Positions 33,317 to 43,576 of a DNA stretch of 64,000 nucleotides are shown one piece after another. This stretch comes from Candidatus Coprenecus pullicola (GTDB lineage Bacteria > Bacteroidota > Bacteroidia > Bacteroidales > UBA932), in assembly GCA_018711925.1 (NCBI GenBank), contig DVHR01000069.1, forward strand, positions 94,073 to 158,072. The letters are read 5' to 3'. Under the pieces are notes generated by a model. That model was not told the DNA's origin, did no database searches, and was given only the letters and a program-made list of their open reading frames with translations. Position 1 is the first letter of the stretch; each line of letters starts with the position of its first letter. A program made the position numbers and the translations under genes.

Positions 33317-33763
33317 TTAAAGTACTATGGCCTTTCCTTCGAGAGCCTCGATCTTCTCCTTGGCTGACTTGGAGAAAGCGTCTGCGGTAACCTCGAGCTT
33401 AGCCTTGAGCTCGCCGTTGCCGAGTATCTTCACCTTATCGTTCTTGGATACAAGACCGGCCGATACAAGTGTATCGAAATCTATGACGGTAATGTTCCTC
33501 TTCTCACTGAGAGTCTGAAGCATCGAGAGGTTCACTGCCTTGTACTCCACTCTGGCGGGGTTCTTGAAGCCGAACTTGGGCAGACGTCTCTGGATAGGCA
33601 TCTGACCGCCCTCGAATCCGATCTTGTGGCGGTAACCGGAACGGGACTTGGCACCGTTCATACCGCGGGTTGACTGTCCGCCGTGTCCGGAGCCCTCACC
33701 TCTTCCGACCCGCTTTACTCTCTTGGTGGAACCTTCTGCAGGTTTTAAATTATGTAGTTTCAT
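33317..33763 (-). CDS. rplO: 50S ribosomal protein L15
   Basis: MKLHNLKPAEGSTKRVKRVGRGEGSGHGGQSTRGMNGAKSRSG. Confidence 0.97.
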   Translation of the reverse strand: MKLHNLKPAEGSTKRVKRVGRGEGSGHGGQSTRGMNGAKSRSGYRHKIGFEGGQMPIQRRLPKFGFKNPARVEYKAVNLSMLQTLSEKRNITVIDFDTLVSAGLVSKNDKVKILGNGELKAKLEVTADAFSKSAKEKIEALEGKAIVL

Positions 33764-33779
33764 CTCTTTTTAGCTTGAT

Positions 33780-33962
33780 TTAGTTTATTTCCTCAACTTT
33801 TACAAGATGTAGAACCTTCTGGATCATACCGTTGGTCACAGGGGTAAGTTCTATCTCCACAGACTGGTGCATACGGCGCAGTCCGAGGGATGCGAGATTG
33901 GCTCTCTGTCTCTGGGTTGAGCCGTTCTTGCTCTTAATCTGAGTAACTTTAACTTTTGCCAT
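33780..33962 (-). CDS. rpmD: 50S ribosomal protein L30
   Basis: MAKVKVTQIKSKNGSTQRQRANLASLGLRRMHQSVEIE. Confidence 0.96.
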   Translation of the reverse strand: MAKVKVTQIKSKNGSTQRQRANLASLGLRRMHQSVEIELTPVTNGMIQKVLHLVKVEEIN

Positions 33963-33974
33963 CGTGCGTCCTCC

Positions 33975-34493
33975 TTATCCTTTAAATACTCTTTGCATGG
34001 GAATACCGCGCACACCGGCTACGGTGTAGGCGTCACGGAGCTCTACGAGGGCAGCGATAGTAGCCTTGACGAGGTTGTGAGGGTTGGACGAGCCCTTGGA
34101 CTTGGCCAGCACGTCCTGAACACCTACTGACTCAAACACGGCACGCATCGCACCTCCGGCCTTCACTCCGGTACCGGGAGCGGCGGGCTTCATAAATACC
34201 CTTGCTCCGCCGAACTTGGCCTCCTGCTCGTGAGGAATGGTCCTCTTGTTCAGAGGCACCTTGACGAGATTCTTCTTGGCGTCCTCTATACCCTTGGATA
34301 TAGCGGTGGTGACTTCGTTGGCCTTTCCGAGACCATAACCTACGACACCCTTCTCATCGCCTACTACTACGATAGCAGCGAAACTGAAGTGGCGGCCGCC
34401 CTTGGTTACCTTGGTAACCCTCTGTACTGCTACCAATCTGTCCTTAAGCTCCAGATCGGTGGTTTTCACTTTCTTTACATTGATATCTGCCAT
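33975..34493 (-). CDS. rpsE: 30S ribosomal protein S5
   Basis: [42 protein letters not shown]. Confidence 0.97.
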   Translation of the reverse strand: MADINVKKVKTTDLELKDRLVAVQRVTKVTKGGRHFSFAAIVVVGDEKGVVGYGLGKANEVTTAISKGIEDAKKNLVKVPLNKRTIPHEQEAKFGGARVFMKPAAPGTGVKAGGAMRAVFESVGVQDVLAKSKGSSNPHNLVKATIAALVELRDAYTVAGVRGIPMQRVFKG

Positions 34494-34499
34494 AGTCTC

Positions 34500-34862
34500 T
34501 TAGAATTTAAGACCGCCCTCGCGGGCTGCGTCTGCCAAACTTTTAACTCTTCCGTGATAGAGATAACCTCCGCGGTCGAAAGCGACGGTGGAGATACCTT
34601 TCTCTGTCGCACGTTCTGCGATGAGCTTTCCGACCATAGCCGCAACCTCAGTAGCGGTCTTGCCCTTGGTTGCCTCTGCGAGAGACTTGTCCGTAGAGCC
34701 GGCCGATACCAGGGTCACGCCCTTGGTGTCATCGATAACCTGAACATATATCTGCTTGTTGCTTCTGAATACGGACATCCTGGGTCTCTCGGGAGTACCG
34801 TTGACGACCTTGCGGATACGGTAGCGTATTCTCTGTCTTCTTTCTATCTTAGTCATTGCCAT
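34500..34862 (-). CDS. rplR: 50S ribosomal protein L18
   Basis: [35 protein letters not shown]. Confidence 0.97.
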   Translation of the reverse strand: MAMTKIERRQRIRYRIRKVVNGTPERPRMSVFRSNKQIYVQVIDDTKGVTLVSAGSTDKSLAEATKGKTATEVAAMVGKLIAERATEKGISTVAFDRGGYLYHGRVKSLADAAREGGLKF

Positions 34863-34877
34863 ATTCTTATCCTCCTA

Positions 34878-35438
34878 TTATTTAGCTCCGGCTGACTTAC
34901 CGGCCTTGCGGCGAAGCTGTTCGCCCACAAACTTAATACCTTTACCCTTATACGGCTCGGGAGCACGCATAGAGCGGATCTTGGCGGCTACCTGGCCGAG
35001 CAGCTGTTTGTCGCAGCTCTTGAGAACAAGAACAGGGTTCTGTCCCTTCTTCACAGGCTCTGCCTCGGCCTTGATCTCCGAGGGAAGCATGAAATGTATA
35101 TCGTGTGAATATCCGAGGGCAAGCTCAAGGATCTGTCCCTTGACCTCCACGCGGTAACCCACACCGATAAGTTCCTGCTTGATGGTGAAGCCGGTGGATA
35201 CTCCAGTCACCATGTTGTGAATGAGTGCGCGGTAGAGTCCGTGCAGGGAACGGTGACGGGGCTGGTCGGTAGGACGGCTGACCGTAATAATATTCCCTTC
35301 AACGGATACTTTGATGTCAGGATCAACTTTCTGACTCAGTTGTCCGAGCGGTCCTTTAACCATTACCACATTGTCGGCGCCCACTGTTGCGGTAACGCCC
35401 TGCGGCAGGTGTACAGGCAATTTTCCAATTCTTGACAT
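34878..35438 (-). CDS. rplF: 50S ribosomal protein L6
   Basis: MSRIGKLPVHLPQGVTATV; PEPYKGKGIKFVGEQLRRKAGKSAGAK. Confidence 0.97.
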   Translation of the reverse strand: MSRIGKLPVHLPQGVTATVGADNVVMVKGPLGQLSQKVDPDIKVSVEGNIITVSRPTDQPRHRSLHGLYRALIHNMVTGVSTGFTIKQELIGVGYRVEVKGQILELALGYSHDIHFMLPSEIKAEAEPVKKGQNPVLVLKSCDKQLLGQVAAKIRSMRAPEPYKGKGIKFVGEQLRRKAGKSAGAK

Positions 35439-35457
35439 TATTACTTCGTTTTAAATA

Positions 35458-35853
35458 TTAATAAACATAACAGAGGACCTCGCCGCCGACGTTCATGTCC
35501 TTGGCCTCCTTGTCGGTGATGACACCCTTCGATGTGGAGAGGATGGCGATACCCATGCCGTTGAGCACGCGGGGCATGTCCTCGACTCCTACATAGCGTC
35601 TCAGACCGGGGGTTGACACTCTCATGATCTTCTTGACAGCGGCCTGCTTTGTCTCAGGATGATACTTGAGGGCTATCTTGATAGTGTTGTAGGGAGTGCC
35701 TTCCACCAGCTTGTAGCTGAGGATGTAACCTTTCTCGTGGAGAATACGGGTAATCTCCATCTTCATCTTCGATGCAGGGATCTCGACAATCTTGTGCTTT
35801 GCGAGATATGCGTTCCTGACTCTCGTCAGGTAATCTGCTATTGGATCAGTCAT
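35458..35853 (-). CDS. rpsH: 30S ribosomal protein S8
   Basis: MTDPIADYLTRVRNAYLAKHKIVEIPASKMK. Confidence 0.97.
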   Translation of the reverse strand: MTDPIADYLTRVRNAYLAKHKIVEIPASKMKMEITRILHEKGYILSYKLVEGTPYNTIKIALKYHPETKQAAVKKIMRVSTPGLRRYVGVEDMPRVLNGMGIAILSTSKGVITDKEAKDMNVGGEVLCYVY

Positions 35854-35939
35854 TTGTTTGTTTTGTTTTTGTGGTTCGACGCTTTTCAGCGCCCGATATC
35901 CAATGGTTTATAAACTAATAAATTATGTTTGTTTCTATT

Positions 35940-36209
35940 TTACCAGGATGCCTTGCGTACTCCGGGAATCAGACCCTTGCTGGCCATCTCGCGGAACTGA
36001 ATACGGCTGATGCCGAAAACACGCATATATCCTTTAGGACGTCCTGTAATGGAGCAGCGGTTGTGCTGACGGCAGGGACTCGAGTTCTTGGGGAGTCTGT
36101 CGAGAGCGGCCCAGTCGCCGGCTTCCTTTAATGCTTTACGTTTCTCTGCGTATTTAGCGCACATCCTCGCACGTTTCACTTCGCGAGCTTTCATTGATTC
36201 TTTTGCCAT
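35940..36209 (-). CDS. rpsN: 30S ribosomal protein S14
   Basis: [42 protein letters not shown]. Confidence 0.97.
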   Translation of the reverse strand: MAKESMKAREVKRARMCAKYAEKRKALKEAGDWAALDRLPKNSSPCRQHNRCSITGRPKGYMRVFGISRIQFREMASKGLIPGVRKASW

Positions 36210-36218
36210 ATCTTCTAT

Positions 36219-36821
36219 TTACGATTTTTTGTTCTTAAAAGGCAGTCCGAACTCACGGAGAAGAGCGTGTGCTTCCTCGTCCTTCTCTGTGGATGTGACA
36301 AAGGTAATCTCAAGTCCGAAGATCTTGGTGATCTTGTCGATGTCAATCTCGGGGAAGATAATCTGCTCCTTGATACCGAGGGTATAGTTACCGCGGCCGT
36401 CAAACTTCTCATTGATACCGTTGAAGTCTCTGATACGGGGAAGGGATACGGCGATAAGCCTTTCGAGGAACTCGTACATACGCGCGCCTCTGAGAGTCAC
36501 CTTCACTCCGATAGCCTGCCCACGGCGGAGTTTGAAGTTGGAGATATCTTTTCTAGAGTATGTTGTCACAGCTTTCTGACCTGCTATGGCAGTGAGCTCC
36601 TGCTGAGCGACCTCTACAAGCTTCTTGTCGCCAGTAGCGTCACCGATACCCTGGTTGAGGGTTATCTTCACGAGCTTGGGAACCTGCATCACAGTTGCAA
36701 AACCGAACTCCTTCTGGAGCTTAGCCACAATCTCCTCTTTGTACTTTTTCTGAAGATTGGGAACGTATCCTGCCAAGCTTACATGCTCCTGCTTGGTCTC
36801 TTCTACTTTTTTCTTTGCCAT
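36219..36821 (-). CDS. rplE: 50S ribosomal protein L5
   Basis: [54 protein letters not shown]. Confidence 0.97.
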   Translation of the reverse strand: MAKKKVEETKQEHVSLAGYVPNLQKKYKEEIVAKLQKEFGFATVMQVPKLVKITLNQGIGDATGDKKLVEVAQQELTAIAGQKAVTTYSRKDISNFKLRRGQAIGVKVTLRGARMYEFLERLIAVSLPRIRDFNGINEKFDGRGNYTLGIKEQIIFPEIDIDKITKIFGLEITFVTSTEKDEEAHALLREFGLPFKNKKS

Positions 36822-37144
36822 TACTTGATCTCCTCTCCTGATTTTTTAGCATAACGGACCAATTTCCCGTTCTCGCCCATGCGGCGGCCGATTCTGGTGG
36901 GACCTCCCTTGGCGGGATCCACTACCTGAAGGTTGGAAATATGGATTCCTGCTTCCTGTTTGATAATACCGCCCTGAGGATGCTTTGCATTGGGCTTGGT
37001 GTGCTTGCTCACCATGTTGACCCCCTCTACGATGGCACGGTCCTTCTTGGTGATGATCTCGAGAACCTTTCCGGTCTTGCCCTTGTCATTGCCGGCGTTC
37101 ACATAGACCATATCGCCTTTCTTGATATGTAATTTCCTGTTCAT
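36821..37144 (-). CDS. rplX: 50S ribosomal protein L24
   Basis: [38 protein letters not shown]. Confidence 0.96.
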   Translation of the reverse strand: MNRKLHIKKGDMVYVNAGNDKGKTGKVLEIITKKDRAIVEGVNMVSKHTKPNAKHPQGGIIKQEAGIHISNLQVVDPAKGGPTRIGRRMGENGKLVRYAKKSGEEIK

Positions 37145-37162
37145 GTCTGTACCTCCTATATA

Positions 37163-37528
37163 TTATAGTACTTCGGGTGCAAGAGAGACAATCTTCATGT
37201 AGTTGTCGCGGAGCTCGCGGGCAACAGGGCCGAAGATACGTGTGCCGCGGACCTCACCCTGATTGTTCAAAAGCACGCAGGCATTGTCATCGAAACGGAT
37301 ATATGAGCCGTCCGGACGACGGATCTCTTTCTTGGTGCGCACTACAACGGCCTTTGAGACCGATCCCTTCTTGGCGTCACCGCCAGGGATAGCGCTCTTG
37401 ACAGCGACTACTATCTTGTCGCCGACGCTGGCGTAACGGCGGCGGGTACCTCCGAGAACACGGATACAGAGCACCTCTTTCGCACCGCTGTTGTCAGCTA
37501 CCATTAAACGTGATTCCTGTTGTATCAT
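37163..37528 (-). CDS. rplN: 50S ribosomal protein L14
   Basis: [40 protein letters not shown]. Confidence 0.98.
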   Translation of the reverse strand: MIQQESRLMVADNSGAKEVLCIRVLGGTRRRYASVGDKIVVAVKSAIPGGDAKKGSVSKAVVVRTKKEIRRPDGSYIRFDDNACVLLNNQGEVRGTRIFGPVARELRDNYMKIVSLAPEVL

Positions 37529-37529
37529 T

Positions 37530-37784
37530 TTACTTCACTTTTTCTACGATTTCTACTAATCTCCAGCGTTTGGTCTTGCTTAACGGACGGGTCTCCATTA
37601 TGCGGACCGTATCGCCCTCGTCGCACTGGTTCTTCTCATCGTGAGCGACGAACTTGGTGGTCTTGTTCACGAACTTGCCGTAAACAGGGTGTTTTTCCTT
37701 TACTCTTACAGCAACGACAATCGACTTGTCCATCTTGTTGCTCACCACCACACCGATTCTTTCCTTACGTAAATTTCTTTCCAT
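37530..37784 (-). CDS. rpsQ: 30S ribosomal protein S17
   Basis: [42 protein letters not shown]. Confidence 0.97.
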   Translation of the reverse strand: MERNLRKERIGVVVSNKMDKSIVVAVRVKEKHPVYGKFVNKTTKFVAHDEKNQCDEGDTVRIMETRPLSKTKRWRLVEIVEKVK

Positions 37785-37789
37785 ACGAA

Positions 37790-37996
37790 TTACTCTTCTG
37801 ATTTAGCCTGGTTTTCCTTTTCAGTCAGGATGGTAAGCATACGTGCGATATCCTTTCCGGCCTTTCTGATCTTTGATGTATCCTCGATGGGGGAGACGGC
37901 ATGGTTGATCTTCATCTGTGCGAGATTGGCCTTCTCGGTCTCGATGCGCTCGCGCAGGTCCTTGATTGACATTTCTCTGATTTCCTTGGGTTTCAT
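37790..37996 (-). CDS. rpmC: 50S ribosomal protein L29
   Basis: [55 protein letters not shown]. Confidence 0.95.
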   Translation of the reverse strand: MKPKEIREMSIKDLRERIETEKANLAQMKINHAVSPIEDTSKIRKAGKDIARMLTILTEKENQAKSEE

Positions 37997-38013
37997 ATCT
38001 TCTCCTCCATTTA

Positions 38014-38436
38014 TTACTGTTCTACATAATCTCTACGTACCACGAACTTGGTAGTAACAGGCAGCTTCTGTGCGCCGAGACGGAGAGCCTCCTTGGCGAC
38101 CTCCAAAGGCACACCCTCTGCCTCTATGAGCATACGGCCCGGAGTGATGGGGGCAACGAATCCCTCGGGATTACCTTTTCCTTTACCCATACGCACCTCA
38201 GCAGGTTTCTTTGTGTAAGGTTTGTCAGGGAAAACGCGAATCCAAATCTTACCTTCACGTTTCATGTAACGCACTACAGCCTGACGGGCAGCCTCTATCT
38301 GCTGACCGGTGAGCCATGCGGACTCAAGGGTCTTGATGCCGAAAGATCCGAAAGAAAGCTCTGTGCCACGGTGAGCATTACCTTTCATACGGCCCTTCTG
38401 CTGCCTTCTGAACTTGGTTTTCTTTGGTTGTAACAT
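38014..38436 (-). CDS. rplP: 50S ribosomal protein L16
   Basis: [73 protein letters not shown]. Confidence 0.98.
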   Translation of the reverse strand: MLQPKKTKFRRQQKGRMKGNAHRGTELSFGSFGIKTLESAWLTGQQIEAARQAVVRYMKREGKIWIRVFPDKPYTKKPAEVRMGKGKGNPEGFVAPITPGRMLIEAEGVPLEVAKEALRLGAQKLPVTTKFVVRRDYVEQ

Positions 38437-38504
38437 TGTCTATACTTTTTGTAAGTCTATTATTTTCAAACAAATAAATACAATTCTCCCATTAAACGGG
38501 GCTG

Positions 38505-38535
38505 CAAAGATATTACAAATTCCTGTAACACCAAA
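38505..38535 (-). promoter_or_regulatory. Predicted strong Bacteroidota promoter driving rplP and the downstream ribosomal cluster
   Basis: Minus strand TTTG (38535-38532) - 19 nt - TATCTTTG (38512-38505): full match to TTTG/TAnnTTTG; about 60 nt from the predicted start site to the rplP ATG. Confidence 0.75.
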
Positions 38536-38690
38536 CTTTTTTGGCATTTTTATTGAAAATCTTTCACACATTTTTGACCGAAGAATTTGAAGGTCAATAA
38601 ACGGGACATCAGAATGTTGCGAAATTATGAACATTTTCAGAAAACATATTTTGGACACGTCCGCACCTATGGCATCCACATAAGATTTCT

Positions 38691-38722
38691 ATTGAAAATC
38701 TCAAAACACTTTCTTAATTTTG
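38691..38722 (+). promoter_or_regulatory. Predicted promoter for the NagB/LmbE-like fusion gene
   Basis: ATTG (38691-38694) - 20 nt - TAATTTTG (38715-38722), about 22 nt before the ATG at 38745. Confidence 0.6.
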
Positions 38723-38744
38723 TACCCGCATAAATAATACAGAC

Positions 38745-41060
38745 ATGTGTACCGACTTTACTAGTGTCGAAAAAGCCTATATCGGCTCAACAAGACACAG
38801 ATTCCAATCCAATGTTCCCTACATCACCGTAGAGAATTTCCCCAAACTCGGCAAGCTGACCGCTTTCCGCTTCCTGGAATGGGCGGCGGAGCATCCTGAC
38901 GGAGTCATCAGCCTGCCAACCGGCAAGACTCCGGAATATTTTATAGCGTGGGTCAAGAAGATACTGACCGAATGGGACACGAAGGAAGGAGCCGCATCGC
39001 GCGCCGAAAGCGGACTTACCGTAACGCGCAAACCCGACCTGCGCGGACTGCATTTCGTCCAGATTGACGAGTTCTACCCCATCGACCCGAAGCAGCACAA
39101 CAGCTTCTACAACTACGTACAGAAATATTACGTCGAGGACTTCGGTCTGGACGCGACCAAAGGTCTGTTCATCAACTGCGACGAGATACCTTTGGCTGAC
39201 GGCATGAACTTCCGGGACGTATTTCCGGACGGAGTCATCGACCTGAGCCTGCGCTACCGTGAGGCCAAGTCGGCCGCCGAGAAGCTGCGCCAGCGCTCCA
39301 TCTTCATGATTGACAACTGGTGCTCGGAGTACGACCAGAAAGTCAGAGACCTGGGAGGCATCGGATTCTTCCTCGGAGGCATCGGCCCCGACGGGCACAT
39401 CGCATTCAATGTCCGGGGCAGCGACCCCAACTCCACCACCCGTCTTACCCACACCAACTACGAGACCCAGGCAGCGGCTGCCAGTGACCTCGGAGGCATC
39501 GAGGTCTCTCGCATCAAACCTGTGATCACCATCGGTCTGGAGACCATTACCCACAACCCGGACGCAGTAGCGATTATCTTCGCGGCCGGAGAAGCCAAGG
39601 CACCCGTTGTAGCCGACGCGCTGGAGAAGACGCCATGCAACCTCTACCCTGCCTCAGTGCTGTCCAAGCTGCCCAACGCCAGATTCTATCTGACCACCGG
39701 CGCCGCATCCATGCTGCATGAGTCTGTCTACCATTACTACGCTGACTCCCCGTGGACCCAGGAGAAGACGGACAGGGCCGTCATCGACTGCTGCAACAGG
39801 CTCAACAAGTACGGAGACAAAGTCACTCTCGAGGACCTCAGGGCCGACGAGTACTGCAGTATGATTCCGGACCTGAACGAGCACACCATGGACAGCGTCA
39901 TCAGTTCTCTGACCAAGAAGATAGCCCGCGGGACTTCGACCTGGAGCAATCAGGTGTTCTACTACACCGGCCCTCATCACGACGACATCCTGCTAGGTCT
40001 GCTGCCCCATATCCACAGGGTCTCCAGGAACGAGACCAACGAGTCGCATTTCTCAATCATGACATCCGGTTTCAATGCCGTCACCAACAAGTTCCTCATC
40101 AACGCCCTTGAGCAGACGCTCCGTTTTCTGGACGAGGGCCGCATAGAGATGACCCGGTACCCTGACTTCTTCGAACACGGCTGGAAGGAAAAACGCGAGA
40201 AGGACATCTACCACTTCCTCATCAACGTAGCCTCCGGCAATGCCCACGAACGTGAGAGAGGACGGGCTCACAGACTGGTAAGGGACTTCATTGAAATATA
40301 CGGGGTGAAGAATCCAGAAGAGTTGCGCAAGAAAATCGTAGATGTGATCGAAGAGACCCGCAGAAGTTATGACGGACAGAAGATGTCTGCTGACATCCGG
40401 CTGCTCAAAGGCATGATCCGCGAGTTCGAAGAGGAACTGGTATGGGGATTCTTCGGCATCAGAAACGAGGACGTGCATCATCTCAGACTCGGGTTCTACA
40501 CCGGAGACATCTTCACGGAGCAGCCCAACAGGGAACGCGACGTAGCTCCCATCCTGGAAGAATTGCGCACCATCAGGCCCACAGTGATCAGCATCGCATT
40601 CGACCCTGAGGGCAGCGGTCCGGATACCCATTACAAGGTACTGCAGGCCATAGCCGAGGCTATCCGCGAATGGAGCAAGGAAGCCGACCTTAGCAACCTC
40701 AAGATATGGGGCTACCGCAATGTCTGGTACCGTTTCCTGCCCTCGGAGGCCACCCACATCGTGCCCGTATCGCTCAACGCCATGAGCGTGTTCGACAATG
40801 CGTTCAGCAACTGCTACGCATCACAGGTGGACGCGGACTTCCCCAGCTACATGCTCGACGGCAAATTCAGCGACCTGGCCAAGATCATCTGGGTAGACCA
40901 GGTCGCAAAAGTACAAAGAGTGCTCGGAAAGCCTTTCTTCTACCAGAATCCCAGCCCCAGGCTCAGGACCACTCATGGCCTGCTTTTCTTCAAGGAGATG
41001 AGCGTAGAGGAATTCCTCCAGTCCGCCCGGGAGCTGCAGAAGTCAATGACAAGCATCTAA
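38745..41060 (+). CDS. Glucosamine-6-phosphate deaminase (NagB-like) fused to a C-terminal LmbE/PIG-L-like domain
   Basis: N-terminal NagB features (ISLPTGKTPEYFIAWVK, LGGIGPDGHIAFN, TIGLETITHNPDAVAIIFAAGEAKAPVVADAL); C-terminal LmbE-like FYYTGPHHDDILLGLLPHIHRVSRNE. Confidence 0.83.
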   Translation: MCTDFTSVEKAYIGSTRHRFQSNVPYITVENFPKLGKLTAFRFLEWAAEHPDGVISLPTGKTPEYFIAWVKKILTEWDTKEGAASRAESGLTVTRKPDLRGLHFVQIDEFYPIDPKQHNSFYNYVQKYYVEDFGLDATKGLFINCDEIPLADGMNFRDVFPDGVIDLSLRYREAKSAAEKLRQRSIFMIDNWCSEYDQKVRDLGGIGFFLGGIGPDGHIAFNVRGSDPNSTTRLTHTNYETQAAAASDLGGIEVSRIKPVITIGLETITHNPDAVAIIFAAGEAKAPVVADALEKTPCNLYPASVLSKLPNARFYLTTGAASMLHESVYHYYADSPWTQEKTDRAVIDCCNRLNKYGDKVTLEDLRADEYCSMIPDLNEHTMDSVISSLTKKIARGTSTWSNQVFYYTGPHHDDILLGLLPHIHRVSRNETNESHFSIMTSGFNAVTNKFLINALEQTLRFLDEGRIEMTRYPDFFEHGWKEKREKDIYHFLINVASGNAHERERGRAHRLVRDFIEIYGVKNPEELRKKIVDVIEETRRSYDGQKMSADIRLLKGMIREFEEELVWGFFGIRNEDVHHLRLGFYTGDIFTEQPNRERDVAPILEELRTIRPTVISIAFDPEGSGPDTHYKVLQAIAEAIREWSKEADLSNLKIWGYRNVWYRFLPSEATHIVPVSLNAMSVFDNAFSNCYASQVDADFPSYMLDGKFSDLAKIIWVDQVAKVQRVLGKPFFYQNPSPRLRTTHGLLFFKEMSVEEFLQSARELQKSMTSI

Positions 41061-41078
41061 TAATTACAATCTCTCAAA

Positions 41079-41744
41079 ATGAGGCGTTTCGTTCTGATCA
41101 TCCTGGTCCTGTCCCTGGCAGTTCCGCAACTCCGGTCCCAGAACCGGGATGAGGACGAGACGCTTATGCAGTATATCATCGACAAGAACGGAGACACCGT
41201 CTATCTGGACAGTCTGGAGCCCATATACAAGACCGCAAAGAGGAAAGGCAAGTCGTGGAGGAAATACTACCGTCTGGTACACAATTTCGCAAAAGCCTAC
41301 CCTTACGCACTGCTGGCTGAAGAGAAGCTCCGGAATGCTGACTCCACAATCGCTACCGAAGGTTTCAACCGACGACAGAAAAACCGGTATGTCAACGTTC
41401 TGCAGCAAGAGCTGTTCGACACGTTCGAGAAACCGCTGCGCAACCTGACGGTCAGTCAGGGCAAGCTGCTGCTGAGACTTATAGACCGGCAGACCGGCAT
41501 CACTCCCTACGAGATCATAAAGGACTACAAGGGAAAGGCCGCAGCCGGATTCTGGCAGGGCATTGCAAAACTCTTCGGTTCAGACATGAAAAAACCGTAC
41601 GACCCCGAAGGTGAGGACAAGCAGACCGAGGAACTGGTCGCACTATACAAAAAAGGTGAGTTCAACATGACCTACAGGTCTATATTCGGGAAGAACCCGC
41701 CGGAGCCTGTCGTGCGCTCCCGTCTGGAGATCCAGCAGAAATAA
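41079..41744 (+). CDS. DUF4294 domain-containing protein
   Basis: Signal peptide; IDKNGDTVYLDSLEPIYKTAKRKGKSWRKYYRLVHNFAKAYPYA. Confidence 0.7.
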   Translation: MRRFVLIILVLSLAVPQLRSQNRDEDETLMQYIIDKNGDTVYLDSLEPIYKTAKRKGKSWRKYYRLVHNFAKAYPYALLAEEKLRNADSTIATEGFNRRQKNRYVNVLQQELFDTFEKPLRNLTVSQGKLLLRLIDRQTGITPYEIIKDYKGKAAAGFWQGIAKLFGSDMKKPYDPEGEDKQTEELVALYKKGEFNMTYRSIFGKNPPEPVVRSRLEIQQK

Positions 41745-42498
41745 TGCTCAGGCAGCCGTTCTCAAGCACAGCATATTCACCACCGTCCACCCAGCAGCCC
41801 AGAACATACATCTGGCCTCCTGACGGAATCTTCACTGTACCAGGGGTATGGTAATGCCCGAAAATATAGTAGTCAATACTGCGCCCCTCATGTGACGCCT
41901 TGTATTCACGGCCAAATGCCTCAGCATAGTGATACAACGGTTCCTGCTCGCCCCGGAACACATAACGGCCCGCATTTTCAGGAATGTTCTTCATCTTCCT
42001 GGAATGACCTGCCCATGCATAGCCAAGGCCAAAAGCCCATCTGGGATGCAGGGCGCTGAACAGCACCTGGAGGGCACGGTTATGAAAGGCCCAGCGGATC
42101 AGGCGGAACATCGTATCGGTACGGCCGAGACCGTCACCGTGCCCCAGACAGAACAGTTTTCCGTCTATCTCCGCCACATACGGTTGCTCCAGTACGGTCA
42201 TACCCAGCTCCTGCTCGAAATAATCATACACCCACACATCGTGATTGCCTCTGAAAAAATACACCTTGACACCACTGTCGCAGAGCCTGGCAAGTGCACC
42301 GAGCGCCCTCGTGTGACCGCGTGGGATAACGTATCTGTATTCGTACCAGAAGTCGAAGATATCCCCGAGCAGGTAGACAGCGTCGGCTTTCTCTTCCCTG
42401 ATGCGGTCAAGCAAAGTCACAAATCCCTGTTCCAAAGCCTTCCTGTCACAGAAAGCCGCACCCATATGCACATCGGAGATAAAATAGGACTTGGACAT
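41680..42498 (-). CDS. lpxH: UDP-2,3-diacylglucosamine diphosphatase
   Basis: YFISDVHMGAAF, LLGDIFDFWYEYRYV, FRGNHDVWVYDYF, LGHGDGLG, FGHYHTPGTV. Confidence 0.87.
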   Translation of the reverse strand: MSKSYFISDVHMGAAFCDRKALEQGFVTLLDRIREEKADAVYLLGDIFDFWYEYRYVIPRGHTRALGALARLCDSGVKVYFFRGNHDVWVYDYFEQELGMTVLEQPYVAEIDGKLFCLGHGDGLGRTDTMFRLIRWAFHNRALQVLFSALHPRWAFGLGYAWAGHSRKMKNIPENAGRYVFRGEQEPLYHYAEAFGREYKASHEGRSIDYYIFGHYHTPGTVKIPSGGQMYVLGCWVDGGEYAVLENGCLSIISAGSPDGSARQAPAGSSRI

Positions 42499-42500
42499 TC

Positions 42501-43328
42501 TTACTTGAGCATCTCAAATATGAAGCAGAATGCAGCGGCCACGCAGCAGTATATGGAGAAGTAACGCAGCCGTGCCTTCTGCACTATACGTATCATCCAC
42601 CGGCAGGCCACATACCCGGACACAAAGGCAGTCAAGGTACCGAGCAGAAGTGACATGGTTGATATGCCGGATGACTCAGCCGCAAAGTCTCCGCCCACAA
42701 GCTGAAGAAACGCCTCTCCGAGAATAGGGACAAGCACCATTAGAAATGAGAACTGGGCCATAGAGCTCTTCCTTACTCCCAGCATAAGCCCTGTCGAAAT
42801 AGTAGTACCGGAACGGGAAAGACCCGGCAGCACGGCCAGGGCCTGCGACAGGCCTATGATGAATGCCTCCTTGTACCCCACCTCCTTTCCAGGCTCGCGT
42901 CCTTCGGCAACGGCCTTGCGTGCCTGCCGGTTGGAAAGGGTCTCGGACACAAAAAGAAGCAAGGCCGTAAGCAGAAGCATGCAGCCTACTATCAGAAGTC
43001 CGGAGCCGAATACAGCCTCCACCTGATCCTTGAAAAAGAATCCGACTACCGCCACAGGTATCATGGAGACGCATATCTTCAGGAAATACTGAGTCTGGCT
43101 GTTGTACTTGAACTTGAACACACCGCAGATGATGTCCCATATCTCCTTGCGGAATGCGACGATAGTGCTGAGCACCGTGGCGGCATGGACGGCTACCTCG
43201 AAACTGAGATTGTCCGCCTCTATGCCGAATATCGCCTTGAATATTGTCAGATGACCGCTGCTGCTCACAGGCAGGAACTCTGTAAGGCCCTGAATAAGTC
43301 CCAGGACCACGGCTTGAAACCACTCCAC
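42501..43328 (-). CDS. uppP: Undecaprenyl-diphosphate phosphatase
   Basis: [44 protein letters not shown]. Confidence 0.95.
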   Translation of the reverse strand: MEWFQAVVLGLIQGLTEFLPVSSSGHLTIFKAIFGIEADNLSFEVAVHAATVLSTIVAFRKEIWDIICGVFKFKYNSQTQYFLKICVSMIPVAVVGFFFKDQVEAVFGSGLLIVGCMLLLTALLLFVSETLSNRQARKAVAEGREPGKEVGYKEAFIIGLSQALAVLPGLSRSGTTISTGLMLGVRKSSMAQFSFLMVLVPILGEAFLQLVGGDFAAESSGISTMSLLLGTLTAFVSGYVACRWMIRIVQKARLRYFSIYCCVAAAFCFIFEMLK

Positions 43329-43335
43329 GACTCAA

Positions 43336-43575
43336 TTATTTACGGTTGAACAATTTTATAGGTTTTTTTCTTAAGAGCACAACTATCTCTATCGCAAAGC
43401 CGATAAGAATCAGCAGAGGCGCGACATACATCCGCGTGAAGCTGAAAAGCGAGTAGTTGAACACATCGGGGCTGTCAGCTCCGCCGCCGAGCAGCAGAAG
43501 ATAACCGACCAGCATCACGGCGAAACCGATAATCAGATACAGGATATTCTCTTTGGGAATAGCAAACTTATCCAT
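43336..43575 (-). CDS. DUF3098 domain-containing membrane protein
   Basis: MDKFAIPKENILYLIIGFAVMLVGYLLLLGGGADSPDVFNYSLFSFTRMYVAPLLILIGF. Confidence 0.75.
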   Translation of the reverse strand: MDKFAIPKENILYLIIGFAVMLVGYLLLLGGGADSPDVFNYSLFSFTRMYVAPLLILIGFAIEIVVLLRKKPIKLFNRK

Positions 43576-43576
43576 T

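Noticed and set aside
38440-38679. Minus-strand 79-aa ORF upstream of rplP, considered as an rpsC remnant
   Set aside because: No S3-like sequence; AT-rich and contains the predicted promoter, so treated as non-coding
40053-40757. Minus-strand 234-aa ORF
   Set aside because: Antisense to the NagB/LmbE-like gene
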